The notes beneath the pieces were generated by a model. That model saw only the letters and a list, made by a program, of their open reading frames with translations. It searched no databases and was not told the DNA's origin. The translations under genes were made by a program, and so were the position numbers. A stretch of 33,566 nucleotides of DNA from Gallionella sp. (lineage in GTDB: Bacteria > Pseudomonadota > Gammaproteobacteria > Burkholderiales > Gallionellaceae), in the NCBI GenBank assembly GCA_013044075.1, contig JABEVG010000112.1, forward strand, positions 1-33,566. Reading direction: 5' to 3'. Shown here piece by piece: positions 1 through 7,842 of the stretch. Every line of letters starts with the position of its first letter. Position 1 is the first letter of the stretch.

Positions 1-1
1 C

Positions 2-271
2 ACACCGGGGTTTTTCCTGGGCTTATCCGGCGCGCTGTGCAGCCTCATCGTGCTGGCCTTCGCGCAACACCTGCCGGCGCGCTGGTTCGGTGCGGTCAGT
101 CAGAGCATCCTCGCCGCCTTCGCGCACATCGCCGGACAGATGGGCGTGGTCTACATATGGCTCATCCCGCACAGCGGCATCGCGTATCTGATCCCCGTCT
201 TCGCCGCCGCCGCGCTGATATTCGGCACCGTGAACGGCTTGATCGCCGCGCGTTTCATGGATAATACGTAG
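2..271 (+). CDS. HepT/Gx-transporter-like membrane protein, 3' end only
   Basis: The window opens inside this gene. The frame from base 2 reads about 89 residues to a TAG stop at 269-271. The segment is hydrophobic, with at least two membrane helices separated by a short loop; it carries GLSGALCSLIVLAF early and ends in a helix followed by ARFMDNT. This resembles the C-terminal part of the Gx transporter / heptaprenyl diphosphate synthase component I family, a small integral membrane family in many Proteobacteria. The N-terminal half is missing, so the family call rests on a short stretch. It could be another small polytopic membrane protein. A REP-like palindrome follows the stop and ubiX starts about 50 bases downstream. 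Confidence 0.55.
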   Translation, partial: TPGFFLGLSGALCSLIVLAFAQHLPARWFGAVSQSILAAFAHIAGQMGVVYIWLIPHSGIAYLIPVFAAAALIFGTVNGLIAARFMDNT

Positions 272-276
272 CAATT

Positions 277-310
277 CCCTCTCCCCCGGGAGAGGGCTAG
301 GGTGGGGGAG
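277..310 (+). repeat. REP-like palindromic repeat, copy A
   Basis: A perfect inverted repeat with 9-base arms (CCCTCTCCC at 277-285 and its complement at 288-296, 2-base loop) is followed by a G-rich tail ending GGGTGGGGGAG at 300-310. This layout, a C/G palindrome plus a GGGTGNGGGAG tail, is that of a widespread class of small proteobacterial intergenic repeats. A related copy lies in mutY at 1491-1531. It could also form a hairpin in the mRNA between the first gene and ubiX. Confidence 0.6.
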
Positions 311-323
311 TTCCTCATCATTG

Positions 324-938
324 ATGGATGAAAAAATGAAAACAATCACGCTCGCCTTCACCGGCGCATCCGGTCTGCCTTACGGGATGCGCCTGCTCGA
401 AACCCTGCTGCACAGCGGATCGCGTGTACATCTGGTCTACACCCAAGCCGCGCAGATCGTCGCCAAACAGGAACTGGACTTCACGCTGCCGAACCGTCCG
501 CGGGATGCGGAACAGCTATTCGCAGAACGCTACGGCACATTCAGCGGCGCATTAAAAGTGTTCGGCATCCAGGACTGGTACGCGCCTATGGCCTCCGGAT
601 CCAATCCCGGCGACGCAATGGTGGTCTGCCCCTGCACCACGGGCATGCTGGGAAAAATTGCGGGCGGCATCAGCGACGATTTGATTGCCCGCGCCGCAGA
701 CGTGATGCTCAAAGAAAAACGCACGCTGATCCTCGCGCCGCGCGAGATGCTCTTCTCCGCCATCCATCTGGAAAACATGCTCAAACTCGCCCACGCGGGA
801 GCCGTCATCATGCCCCCCAATCCGGGCTTCTATCATCATCCGCAAAGCGTGCAGGACATCGTGGATTTTGTCGTGGCACGGATATTGGATCATCTTGGTG
901 TTGCCAACACGCTGCTACCCCGCTGGGGCGAGACGTAA
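324..938 (+). CDS. ubiX: flavin prenyltransferase UbiX
   Basis: UbiX makes prenylated FMN, the cofactor of the UbiD decarboxylase in ubiquinone synthesis; it is a cytoplasmic flavoprotein. The product is about 200 residues, the normal family length. Family hallmarks are the N-terminal GASG loop (FTGASGLPYG) that binds FMN, the central VVCPCTTGMLGKIAGGISDDLIARA segment seen in pieces around residues 95-125, and the late LAPREMLFSAIHLENM segment. ATG codons at 324 and 336 are both possible. The family normally begins just before the first beta strand (KTITLAF), which favours 336, while a G-rich stretch at 304-310 could serve 324. The 3' end overlaps the convergent mutY by 24 bases. Confidence 0.9.
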   Translation: MDEKMKTITLAFTGASGLPYGMRLLETLLHSGSRVHLVYTQAAQIVAKQELDFTLPNRPRDAEQLFAERYGTFSGALKVFGIQDWYAPMASGSNPGDAMVVCPCTTGMLGKIAGGISDDLIARAADVMLKEKRTLILAPREMLFSAIHLENMLKLAHAGAVIMPPNPGFYHHPQSVQDIVDFVVARILDHLGVANTLLPRWGET

Positions 939-2054
939 CGCGGATAGACGACCATTACGATTCATCTGCTCCAGCAAACTGCGCACCGGCACGGGTATCG
1001 CCGCCCGCAAGGCATCCTCCACATCGAGCCACACCCTGCCCGCTTGCTGTACCTGTAGCGGCTTATGCGCCACATACAGCAGCACCGGCGTGATATGTAA
1101 TTTGAAATGCGTGAAGGTGTGAATGAACGCGTCAAGCTCAATTCTTGCATTCACTGTTATGCCCGTGCGCTGCGCATATTCTTCCGGCAATTCGCCACCA
1201 TCATCCAGTTGCGGCAGACACCACAGCCCGCCCCAAATGCCTTGCGGGGCGCGTTTTTCCAGCAGGATGTCACGTCCGGACACGAGCAATAAGAACGTGC
1301 TGTGCCTTTCCGGCACAACTTTGCGCGGACGCGGCGTGGGAAACTCTGCAACGCGATCAGTTTGATGCGCGACGCAATCCTGTTGCACCGGACATTGTGC
1401 GCATTTTGGTTTGCTTCTTGTACACACTGTCGCGCCCATATCCATTTGCGCTTGAATGTAAACAGCGATTGTTGCGTTTGATTTAACGTTCTCTCCCTCA
1501 CCCCAACCGTCCCCCGCAGGGGGCGGGAGCAGTGCCTCGGCCTGTTGCCACAACACCGCTTCGATTTTTTTATCCCCCGTCCATCCTGTCACGCCGCAAT
1601 AGCGGGTCAGCACGCGTTTGACGTTGCCATCCAGAATCGCGCGGCGTTGGTGAAAGGCCAGCGCGCAGATAGCGGCGGCGGTGGAGCGTCCGATGCCGGG
1701 CAGCTCGAGTATCTGTTCTAACTCGCGCGGGAATTCACCCTGATGTTTTTCCACGATGAGTCGCGCGGCGCGGTGCAGATTGCGGCCTCTGGCGTAATAA
1801 CCCAAACCGCTCCAATGCTCCAGCACCTGTTCTTCGGTTGCGGCCGCAAGTGCCGCGATGTCGGGGAAGGATGCGACGAAGCGTTGGTAATAGGGAATGA
1901 CCGTCGCCACCTGTGTCTGCTGCAACATGATCTCGGACAGCCACACACGGTAGGCATCTTCGCCCTGCCAGGGCAAGTCGTGGCGACCATGCGCGCGCTG
2001 CCATGCAACCAGACGCGTGGCAAAAGTCTCCTGAACGACACGGGGTTCACGCAC
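915..2054 (-). CDS. mutY: A/G-specific adenine DNA glycosylase MutY
   Basis: MutY removes adenine mispaired with 8-oxoguanine in base excision repair. Visible are the catalytic Glu41 in SEIMLQQTQV, the helix-hairpin-helix LPGIGRSTAAAI (about 118-129), the catalytic Asp142 in ILDGNVKR, and the 4Fe-4S ligands C211, C218, C221 and C227 with the C-x6-C-x2-C-x5-C spacing. The C-terminal Nudix-like domain, which reads 8-oxoG, begins near residue 250 (RAPQGIWGGLWCLPQ). It starts with GTG at 2054; the stop of the upstream AsmA-like gene overlaps this start by one base (TAGTG), so translation is probably coupled. Odd feature: residues about 177-190 are encoded by a REP-like repeat, inserted just before the YIQAQMDMGATVC segment that follows directly in usual MutY. 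Confidence 0.93.
   Translation of the reverse strand: MREPRVVQETFATRLVAWQRAHGRHDLPWQGEDAYRVWLSEIMLQQTQVATVIPYYQRFVASFPDIAALAAATEEQVLEHWSGLGYYARGRNLHRAARLIVEKHQGEFPRELEQILELPGIGRSTAAAICALAFHQRRAILDGNVKRVLTRYCGVTGWTGDKKIEAVLWQQAEALLPPPAGDGWGEGENVKSNATIAVYIQAQMDMGATVCTRSKPKCAQCPVQQDCVAHQTDRVAEFPTPRPRKVVPERHSTFLLLVSGRDILLEKRAPQGIWGGLWCLPQLDDGGELPEEYAQRTGITVNARIELDAFIHTFTHFKLHITPVLLYVAHKPLQVQQAGRVWLDVEDALRAAIPVPVRSLLEQMNRNGRLSALRLAPAG
1491..1531 (-). repeat. REP-like repeat, copy B, inside mutY
   Basis: On the minus strand this holds a C5/G5 palindrome (plus-strand arms 1511-1515 and 1519-1523, 3-base loop) followed by a tail ending GGGTGAGGGAG, the same architecture as copy A at 277-310. It is read in frame by mutY and encodes the low-complexity segment PPPAGDGWGEGEN. 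Confidence 0.6.
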
Positions 2055-4306
2055 TATTTGAACAGCCCTTTGAGTCCGCTTTTGAACTGCTCCTGCAACT
2101 TCGTTTTCGCTTCTTCTTTTTTCACGTCGACCTGTTGCTTGACGGCAGCCTTTGCTCCCGCCACTTTTTGTCTGGCCGCATCGCTCACCATCGCACCGAA
2201 GTCCAGACCGTATTTCAAATCCGCGAACGGCCCGCTGACGCGCACCGGGACGGTCACACCAGCCACGCTATCCGCGCCGCCTTGTCCCTCCAAGGTCTTG
2301 GCCAGCGTGGCTTTGGCGAGATAGTCTATGCTGTCGGTGCCGATGTTGATGTCACCCGCGCCGCTCAAACGCAGCAGCGGCGACTTCATCGACAAGTCGT
2401 CGTTATGCGCCACTCCATTCACAATCTTGAAGCTGGCCTTGAGTTCGCTGAAGTCGGTCTTCTCGTCTTTGTTCGCGCTTTCGGTTTGCGATTTGGTACC
2501 GAACATGGCTTTGGCATCGCGTATCTTTTTCGCGATGTTGATGCCCCTGATCGCACCGTCTGCGAGGTTGAGTGCGGCATTGCCATTGAGTGCGCGTTTC
2601 AATTCGCTCACTTTATCGCCCTGCATGGTGAGGTTTACGCTCACATTGCCTTTGCCTTCCAACGTGTCGAAATTGGCCGCGTCCTTACCCAGAGCAGCGA
2701 TATCGATTCCCGTCAGACTTTGCTTGATGGCAATGCTGGGCGTGGCTTGCGCGTTGATACTGACGCTGCCGCTGGTGCTGCCCTGGTATAACTTTGCAGA
2801 CAGCGGATTGATATTCACGATGCCTCGATGGGCTTGCACAGCGAGGCGCAATTGCTCGACTTTGACGTTGGCGATTTTTAACGCGCCGATGCTCAGTCTG
2901 CCGTCCAGATTGAGCGTGCGCAGCGCGGACAGATCGAGCGGTTGTTCGGCTTGCGCCGCTTTGGGTGCGTCGGCGGATTTTGTCGGCAGGTAGAGATCGG
3001 CATCGAACTGATCCGCATCCGCATCAAAACGTATCGTCGGTTGGCTAAAGTTATTCACGCCCAATTTGGCTCTCAACTGACTTTGCAACAGCCCGCCCGA
3101 CAGATTCGCCAGCACGCTTTGCTTCTTCAAATCCAGATGCACATTGCCCTTCATCGTGCTGCTCACCGCCTGGTTCGGCAACTTGCCTCCCGTTGCATTC
3201 AGCACGATGTCCAGATTGCTCAGATCGAATTGTTGCGCCTCCATATTGCCCGCGAACGGCGAACCGAGTTTGAGTTTGATGGTTTGCCCGGGCTGCTGTA
3301 TCTGCGCATCCAGCGCGATGTTTTCAATTGTAAACGCCTGTGCCGAACCCGTGATGGCTGGCACGGACAAGACCGCAGCCAGCTTGCCGAAAGCCGCATC
3401 CAGATTGGCATTCAGCACGAGATTAGAACCGGCATAGTGATCTTTGGTCAGGTTCAGATCGGGCGCGGCCAGATCGGCAGAAAAATTTTGCACGCCCTGC
3501 GCACCGCTCATTTTCACCACGAAATTATGGGCTGAAAATTCCTGCGTATTCAAATTGGCACCGGCATCACCGCTGGCTTGCAAGCGCAGCTGGGATACAT
3601 CCAATGCCGCACCGGTCGCGTTCAAATCCAGACCGGCCAACTGGTAGCTTTGTTTGTCGAGATCAAAAGTCAGCGTAGTCTTCAACTCGGCACGGATGTC
3701 CAGCTTGGGTTGATTGGCCTGCACCGCGACCGACAGCGCGATTCTGGCAGGCACGCCGTTGGCAATACGGCCAGTAGTCAGTTGCAGATCCTGCACCGCG
3801 TATCGCACGCCACTGAGTTCATCGATATAGGTGAGACTGGTCTTGGCGATCACCACTTTGGCGATGTCAAATTGCACGGGCGAACTGTCGGGTGTCGGTT
3901 CTGCTTTCTTCTCCAGCAGATCGTCGATATTGCTGGTCCCGTCCTTGTGCTTGATGAGCGTGGCGTGTAGCCCGTTGAAAGTGACCTCGTTGACGATGAT
4001 TTGTTTACTGAGCAATGGCAACAGTGCCAGAGACACGCGCGCGGATTCCATCGCGGCAAACTCTTGCGCACTGTTGAATTCCGACAAGGACACGCGGTTC
4101 AATTTCACGCCGATGTTGGGGAAGAACGACAGACTGATGTCGCCATCCAGATGCAGCGTGCGGTGTTTGCTGTTTTGCACCGCCTGTATGATCTTTTCTT
4201 TGTAGTCGTTGGGATTGAACGTCGCCGCCAGATAAGCAGCCACGGCCACCGCCACGCCTATCACCGCAGCGGTTGAGAACAAACCGACTTTGAGGATTTT
4301 ATTCAT
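2054..4306 (-). CDS. AsmA family protein
   Basis: A 750-residue envelope protein of the AsmA family, whose members are anchored in the inner membrane and have a long beta-rich periplasmic region. They are linked to outer-membrane biogenesis and lipid transport between membranes. The N-terminus is a single membrane helix (about residues 7-28), followed by the typical AsmA opening (FNPNDYKEKIIQAV, then a GDISLSFFPNIGVKL motif). The C-terminal third holds the AsmA_2-like region (GKGNVSVNLTMQG, NLADGAIRGINIAK), and the end is Lys/Ala-rich and probably helical. GGTGGAG lies just upstream of the ATG. The stop overlaps the mutY start by one base, so the two form a transcription unit. I did not assign a specific member such as yhjG or tamB. 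Confidence 0.85.
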   Translation of the reverse strand: MNKILKVGLFSTAAVIGVAVAVAAYLAATFNPNDYKEKIIQAVQNSKHRTLHLDGDISLSFFPNIGVKLNRVSLSEFNSAQEFAAMESARVSLALLPLLSKQIIVNEVTFNGLHATLIKHKDGTSNIDDLLEKKAEPTPDSSPVQFDIAKVVIAKTSLTYIDELSGVRYAVQDLQLTTGRIANGVPARIALSVAVQANQPKLDIRAELKTTLTFDLDKQSYQLAGLDLNATGAALDVSQLRLQASGDAGANLNTQEFSAHNFVVKMSGAQGVQNFSADLAAPDLNLTKDHYAGSNLVLNANLDAAFGKLAAVLSVPAITGSAQAFTIENIALDAQIQQPGQTIKLKLGSPFAGNMEAQQFDLSNLDIVLNATGGKLPNQAVSSTMKGNVHLDLKKQSVLANLSGGLLQSQLRAKLGVNNFSQPTIRFDADADQFDADLYLPTKSADAPKAAQAEQPLDLSALRTLNLDGRLSIGALKIANVKVEQLRLAVQAHRGIVNINPLSAKLYQGSTSGSVSINAQATPSIAIKQSLTGIDIAALGKDAANFDTLEGKGNVSVNLTMQGDKVSELKRALNGNAALNLADGAIRGINIAKKIRDAKAMFGTKSQTESANKDEKTDFSELKASFKIVNGVAHNDDLSMKSPLLRLSGAGDINIGTDSIDYLAKATLAKTLEGQGGADSVAGVTVPVRVSGPFADLKYGLDFGAMVSDAARQKVAGAKAAVKQQVDVKKEEAKTKLQEQFKSGLKGLFK

Positions 4307-4445
4307 GCCAGCTCCACCATAAAGTGCAGGCGAGAATTATAGCGGATGGTGACGCGAGCCAGTCGGGAGTAGGACGGCAATTCTTGCCTCAGTGGGAAGT
4401 GGAGAATGCCACACTGCCTTTAACGTTCTGCTTCCCAGAATCTAT

Positions 4446-5831
4446 CTAGATAACCTTGGAGTATTTGGCATGCTCGGTGCGTGTCCGCAGATATTTGTCG
4501 AACACCATGCAGATGTTGCGGATCAGCATCCGCCCTTTCGGAGTCACGGTCATTCCTTGCGGCGACAGCACCAGCAGCCCTTCGCGTTCATACTCTCGCA
4601 GCTCGGGCATCTCGGTGGCGAAGTATTTTTCGAAGTCGACCAGATACGAGGTATTGAATGGCTCATAGGCCAACTCGAAATGACACATCAACGCCTGGAT
4701 GATTGCACGTCTGAGCAAATCGTCGGCATTCAACTCCAGTCCGCGCATGACGGGCAACTGGTCCCTGTCCAGGGCGTCGTAATAATTTTCCAGGTCGCGA
4801 TAATTCTGGCTGTAGGTCGGGCCGACTTTTCCAATGGCACTCACTCCTAGTGCGATGAGATCGCAATCGGAATGGGTGGAGTAGCCCTGAAAGTTTCGGT
4901 GCAATCTCCCCTGGCGTTGCGCTACAGCCAGCTCGTCTTCAGGCTTGGCAAAGTGATCCATGCCGATGTACACATAACCCGCGTCGGTGAGTTTCTTCAC
5001 TGCCATACCAAGGATGTCCAGCTTGGTTTGCGCCTCGGGCAAATCGCTCTCGTTGATTCGCCGCTGCGGTTTGAACAGGGTGGGCATGTGCGCGTAGTTG
5101 TAGATGGACAAACGATCGGGGTCGGCCGCGATCACTTTGTCCAGCGTCGCGCCGAAACCAGTCAAGGTCTGTTTTGGCAAGCCGTAGATCAGATCGATGC
5201 TTACCGACTTGAATCCGTTGGCGCGTGCCGCTCGAATCACGCGCAGGGTCTCTTCCTCGCTCTGAATGCGGTTCACTGCATGTTGCACTGCGTCATCAAA
5301 ATCCTGCACACCGATACTGATACGGTTAAAACCTGCTGCACCCAGCAAGGCAATGGTTGCATCAGTTACCTTGCGCGGGTCGATCTCTATCGAATACTCG
5401 CCGTTATCTATCAATTTGAAGTTCCGACGTATGGCATCCATCACTTCGCGGATCTCCGCGTCGCTCAGAAACGTCGGTGTGCCACCACCGAAATGCAGTT
5501 GCTCAATGACTTGTCCGCGTCCCAGCAAAGCCGCTTGCATATCCATTTCTTTGATCAGATAGCGCACATAGTCGGCAGCTTTGCTCTTGTCTTTGGTAAT
5601 GACCTTGTTGCATGCGCAATAAAAGCACAAGGTATTGCAAAACGGGATGTGGACATACAAGGAGAGCGGACGACTGACTCCGCCGATTTCGCGCTTCGCT
5701 ACCCATGAACTGTAACTATCCGCATTGAAAGCCTCAACGAAGCGGTCTGCGGTGGGATATGAAGTGTAGCGCGGACCGTTCTTGTCCAGCCTGCGTAGCA
5801 GGTCCAAATCCAAATCCAGAGGTGATGCCAT
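4446..5831 (-). CDS. hemN: oxygen-independent coproporphyrinogen III dehydrogenase HemN
   Basis: A radical-SAM enzyme that oxidatively decarboxylates coproporphyrinogen III to protoporphyrinogen IX, the anaerobic or microaerobic step of haem synthesis. The product from the ATG at 5831 is 461 residues, the usual HemN length. The cluster motif is C65-x3-C69-x2-C72-x-C74 in YVHIPFCNTLCFYCACNK, followed by the GGGTPTFL SAM motif, and the C-terminal HemN domain is complete. The frame stays open upstream to 6107, but 5831 is preferred: it has a GGGAAGG ribosome site and the family begins close to LDLDLLRRLDKNGPRYTSYP. It is divergent from fnr, with an FNR box between them. Haem supply fits the cytochrome-rich neighbourhood. 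Confidence 0.93.
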   Translation of the reverse strand: MASPLDLDLDLLRRLDKNGPRYTSYPTADRFVEAFNADSYSSWVAKREIGGVSRPLSLYVHIPFCNTLCFYCACNKVITKDKSKAADYVRYLIKEMDMQAALLGRGQVIEQLHFGGGTPTFLSDAEIREVMDAIRRNFKLIDNGEYSIEIDPRKVTDATIALLGAAGFNRISIGVQDFDDAVQHAVNRIQSEEETLRVIRAARANGFKSVSIDLIYGLPKQTLTGFGATLDKVIAADPDRLSIYNYAHMPTLFKPQRRINESDLPEAQTKLDILGMAVKKLTDAGYVYIGMDHFAKPEDELAVAQRQGRLHRNFQGYSTHSDCDLIALGVSAIGKVGPTYSQNYRDLENYYDALDRDQLPVMRGLELNADDLLRRAIIQALMCHFELAYEPFNTSYLVDFEKYFATEMPELREYEREGLLVLSPQGMTVTPKGRMLIRNICMVFDKYLRTRTEHAKYSKVI

Positions 5832-5892
5832 GATACCTTCCCGCCATTCTTCAAAGTGAGCCGAACTATGCCAGTTGCATGCATGGAGCGGT

Positions 5893-5906
5893 TTGATATA
5901 TGTCAA
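5893..5906. promoter_or_regulatory. FNR/Anr box between hemN and fnr
   Basis: TTGATATATGTCAA matches the FNR consensus TTGAT-N4-ATCAA at 9 of 10 defined positions, the one mismatch being G for A in the right half. It sits 62 bases before the hemN ATG and about 70 bases before the fnr ATG. That is suitable for oxygen control of hemN and for autoregulation of fnr. It is the only good FNR box I found in the window. Confidence 0.75.
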
Positions 5907-5976
5907 AATGCGCGTCTCTAAATTCGGTGTTTTGAAACCTTTCGGGCTAGCCCGCTCTGCGGTTTCAAGTTTCCAC

Positions 5977-6723
5977 ATGACCAAGGCACTCACCCTCCAG
6001 CAACCCGTCACTCTCACCGCACAACTGCGCTCGCATTGCTCCACCTGCAATTTGCGCGAGCTGTGTATGCCTATAGACCTGAGCCCGAACGACATGCAGC
6101 GCATCAATGCACTGACGATGCTGAAACGTGGTTATTCGCGGGGAGATTATTTGTACCACTGCGGCGATCCATTCCATTCCCTGTATGCGATACGCTCGGG
6201 TTCGTTCAAGACCCAAGTGTTGCACGAGGATGGCCGTGAGCAGGTGACCGGCTTTCAGATGACTGGCGAGATCATCGGCATGGATGCGATCTGCACCGAT
6301 GTGCACACCTGTGATGCGATTGCCATGGAAAGCAGCGAGGTCTGCGCGCTGCCATTCAACCAATTGGAAGCGATGAGTCGGGAGTTACCCAGTTTGCAGC
6401 GACACCTCCACAAAATCATGAGCCGCGAGATCGTGCGCGACCAGGGCATCATGTTGTTACTCGGCTCCATGCGTGCCGAGGAACGGCTGGCGGCGTTCCT
6501 ATTGAATTTTTCGCAACGCCTCGCCGCGCGCGGATTCTCCCCGAGTCAATTCCAGTTGCGTATGTCGCGGCAGGAAATAGGCAGCTATTTGGGATTAAAA
6601 CTGGAAACCGTCAGTCGCGCCTTTTCACACTTTCAGAATGAAGGCATTATCAACGTCAAGGTACGCTCCATCGAGATTCTGGATTTGGCCAGATTGCAAG
6701 CCTGCCTAAAATGCTCAAATTAG
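5977..6723 (+). CDS. fnr: FNR/Anr-type oxygen-sensing transcription regulator
   Basis: A CRP/FNR-family regulator of 248 residues from the ATG at 5977. The oxygen-sensing 4Fe-4S ligands are all present: C21, C24 and C30 (C-x2-C-x5-C in CSTCNLRELC) and C123 in EVCALPF, aligned with C122 of E. coli FNR. The cyclic-nucleotide-binding-like fold spans about 35-150, the dimer helix about 150-185. The helix-turn-helix MSRQEIGSYLGLKLETVSR carries the E-x2-SR recognition signature for TTGAT half-sites. The frame is open back to 5875, but that extension has no family character. There is no strong ribosome site before 5977. An FNR box upstream suggests autoregulation. The betaproteobacterial name could be anr or fnrL. 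Confidence 0.9.
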   Translation: MTKALTLQQPVTLTAQLRSHCSTCNLRELCMPIDLSPNDMQRINALTMLKRGYSRGDYLYHCGDPFHSLYAIRSGSFKTQVLHEDGREQVTGFQMTGEIIGMDAICTDVHTCDAIAMESSEVCALPFNQLEAMSRELPSLQRHLHKIMSREIVRDQGIMLLLGSMRAEERLAAFLLNFSQRLAARGFSPSQFQLRMSRQEIGSYLGLKLETVSRAFSHFQNEGIINVKVRSIEILDLARLQACLKCSN

Positions 6724-6840
6724 TCAGGCTAGTCCGGAAGCCAAGTTGCAGGCTGAACCGGGGTCCATCAGGTCAAAAGCACCCAATGTGCCGGATTAAA
6801 ACTCTCAGAAAAGCAGGTGTAGTTTGTACGGCAATCTGAT

Positions 6841-6893
6841 TTGTTATTTACCACTCTCACATCATTGACAAATAACAACACTACGTGCAACAT
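6841..6893 (+). promoter_or_regulatory. possible promoter with a 9-bp dyad
   Basis: A perfect TTGACA -35 box at 6865-6870 is followed after 17 bases by a weak -10 (CAACAT, 6888-6893). The -35 overlaps a dyad, TTGTTATTT (6841-6849) and its complement (6870-6878), that could be an operator. It lies about 93 bases before the small coiled-coil gene. The rest of the 262-base gap 6724-6985 shows nothing recognisable. Confidence 0.3.
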
Positions 6894-6985
6894 TCGTCCG
6901 CGTTTCGCTGTAACTTCTATCGAAAACTGATGAGCAGCGGGGTCGCACACAGGCCGTTCCAACATTTCGTCACGGGGTAACTATT

Positions 6986-7216
6986 ATGGATCAAAGTACA
7001 GACACCACTCAATTAAGAATCGTGCAACAACAGAAACTGAAAGACTTACAAGCACATCAAAAAAACTTGAAAGAGTTGCAAGCTGAGTTGGAAAAGATCA
7101 ACTTGAGAATCAAGAACCATGAGAAACTTTCTACTGAAGACACTAAGTTCATCAGCGAGCTTGGCTGGCTCAGTGCACTTTCCGTGACAATAGCCAGTAT
7201 AGCGGCCAGCCTTTAA
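6986..7216 (+). CDS. small coiled-coil protein with C-terminal membrane helix
   Basis: A 76-residue protein that I do not recognise. Residues about 8-48 are charged, rich in Gln, Leu and Lys, and have heptad-like leucines (QQQKLKDLQAHQKNLKELQ), so a coiled coil is expected. Residues about 57-75 (LGWLSALSVTIASIAASL) form one hydrophobic helix, possibly a membrane tail anchor. It appears monocistronic: a possible promoter lies upstream, and a strong palindromic terminator starts 32 bases after the stop. The sense strand and composition look like a real gene. The function is unknown. Confidence 0.6.
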   Translation: MDQSTDTTQLRIVQQQKLKDLQAHQKNLKELQAELEKINLRIKNHEKLSTEDTKFISELGWLSALSVTIASIAASL

Positions 7217-7247
7217 GCTGGTTCGTGGTTTGGATGCATAGTTTCGT

Positions 7248-7292
7248 GTAGAAAAACCAAAGGGCGGTCAATCCGCCCTTTGGTTTTTCTAC
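7248..7292. terminator. bidirectional rho-independent terminator
   Basis: A perfect inverted repeat with 20-base arms (7248-7267 and 7273-7292) and a 5-base loop (TCAAT). A GC core (AAAGGGCGG) is flanked by A-run and T-run ends, so it can stop transcription in both directions. It sits between the convergent 76-residue gene and the operon ending at 7294. Confidence 0.9.
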
Positions 7293-7293
7293 G

Positions 7294-7842
7294 TCACTTT
7301 TTTTCGTTCTTGAACCGATCCTTCAGAATCTGCTGAGCGGTGTCGAATTCCACAACCGTTGCGAACTGCCCCTTATGGAACACGAACTGTAGCTGCCGTC
7401 CCGCCCCATCCAAACCGGCAAGTCCAAAGGTCTTGCCGGCGTAATCTGAGTAGTAGCGGAGATTCTTTACCAATTCAATTTGGATGCCATTTTTTTGCAC
7501 CAGCCCCAGACTGTTTTCGTTCACTGTAATGGATACCGGTGCCGATGGCAAAAGCATCAAACGTGTCTTAAAAATACGGTTGAATGCCACAATAAAAAAG
7601 AAACAGGTCAGGAAAAAAAACAAATACCCCATGTTGTGATCGTCTCCGTACCAAAAGCTGGCGGCAATTGATGCGAGTGCCACCACAGTTGGCACATACA
7701 ACAACAAATCCCAAACCACGCCTTTGCGGTCAGACACCAAATCAAATCGTTTCGCTTCCGTCTTATTTGTTTCCAGCATCACCAACCATCCGTTCACTTT
7801 TTTAAGCCGCCACTTCCAAGATATCTGGGCATATGACTTCAC
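7294..7842 (-). CDS. two-TM membrane protein of unknown function
   Basis: A 182-residue product, not recognised. A hydrophilic N-terminal stretch (about 1-45) precedes two membrane helices (about 46-63, PTVVALASIAASFW, and 70-90, MGYLFFFLTCFFFIVAF). A C-terminal domain of about 90 residues follows (ISITVNENSLGLVQ-like strands, ending DRFKNEKK), resembling a small beta-rich PH-like domain as in bacterial membrane DUFs. The ATG overlaps the stop of the upstream thioredoxin-like gene as ATGA, which favours this start; an internal Met at 7779 is the alternative. It is the last gene of the 7294-9419 group, so its role is presumably tied to that haem/thiol module. Confidence 0.75.
   Translation of the reverse strand: MKSYAQISWKWRLKKVNGWLVMLETNKTEAKRFDLVSDRKGVVWDLLLYVPTVVALASIAASFWYGDDHNMGYLFFFLTCFFFIVAFNRIFKTRLMLLPSAPVSITVNENSLGLVQKNGIQIELVKNLRYYSDYAGKTFGLAGLDGAGRQLQFVFHKGQFATVVEFDTAQQILKDRFKNEKK

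Noticed and set aside
2003-2791. Plus-strand open frames opposite the AsmA-like gene
   Set aside because: Antisense shadows with no recognisable family; the minus-strand frame is continuous and family-like.
4384-4440. Inverted repeat TGGGAAG/CTTCCCA after hemN
   Set aside because: Only seven base pairs with a long loop and no T tract on the hemN strand.
4872-5708. Plus-strand open frame of 278 codons opposite hemN
   Set aside because: hemN is unmistakable on the other strand, and this frame has no ribosome site or domain.
5832-6107. N-terminal extension of hemN
   Set aside because: The longer frame runs through the FNR box and into the start of fnr, has no HemN similarity and no ribosome site at its start; 5831 has both a good site and family fit.
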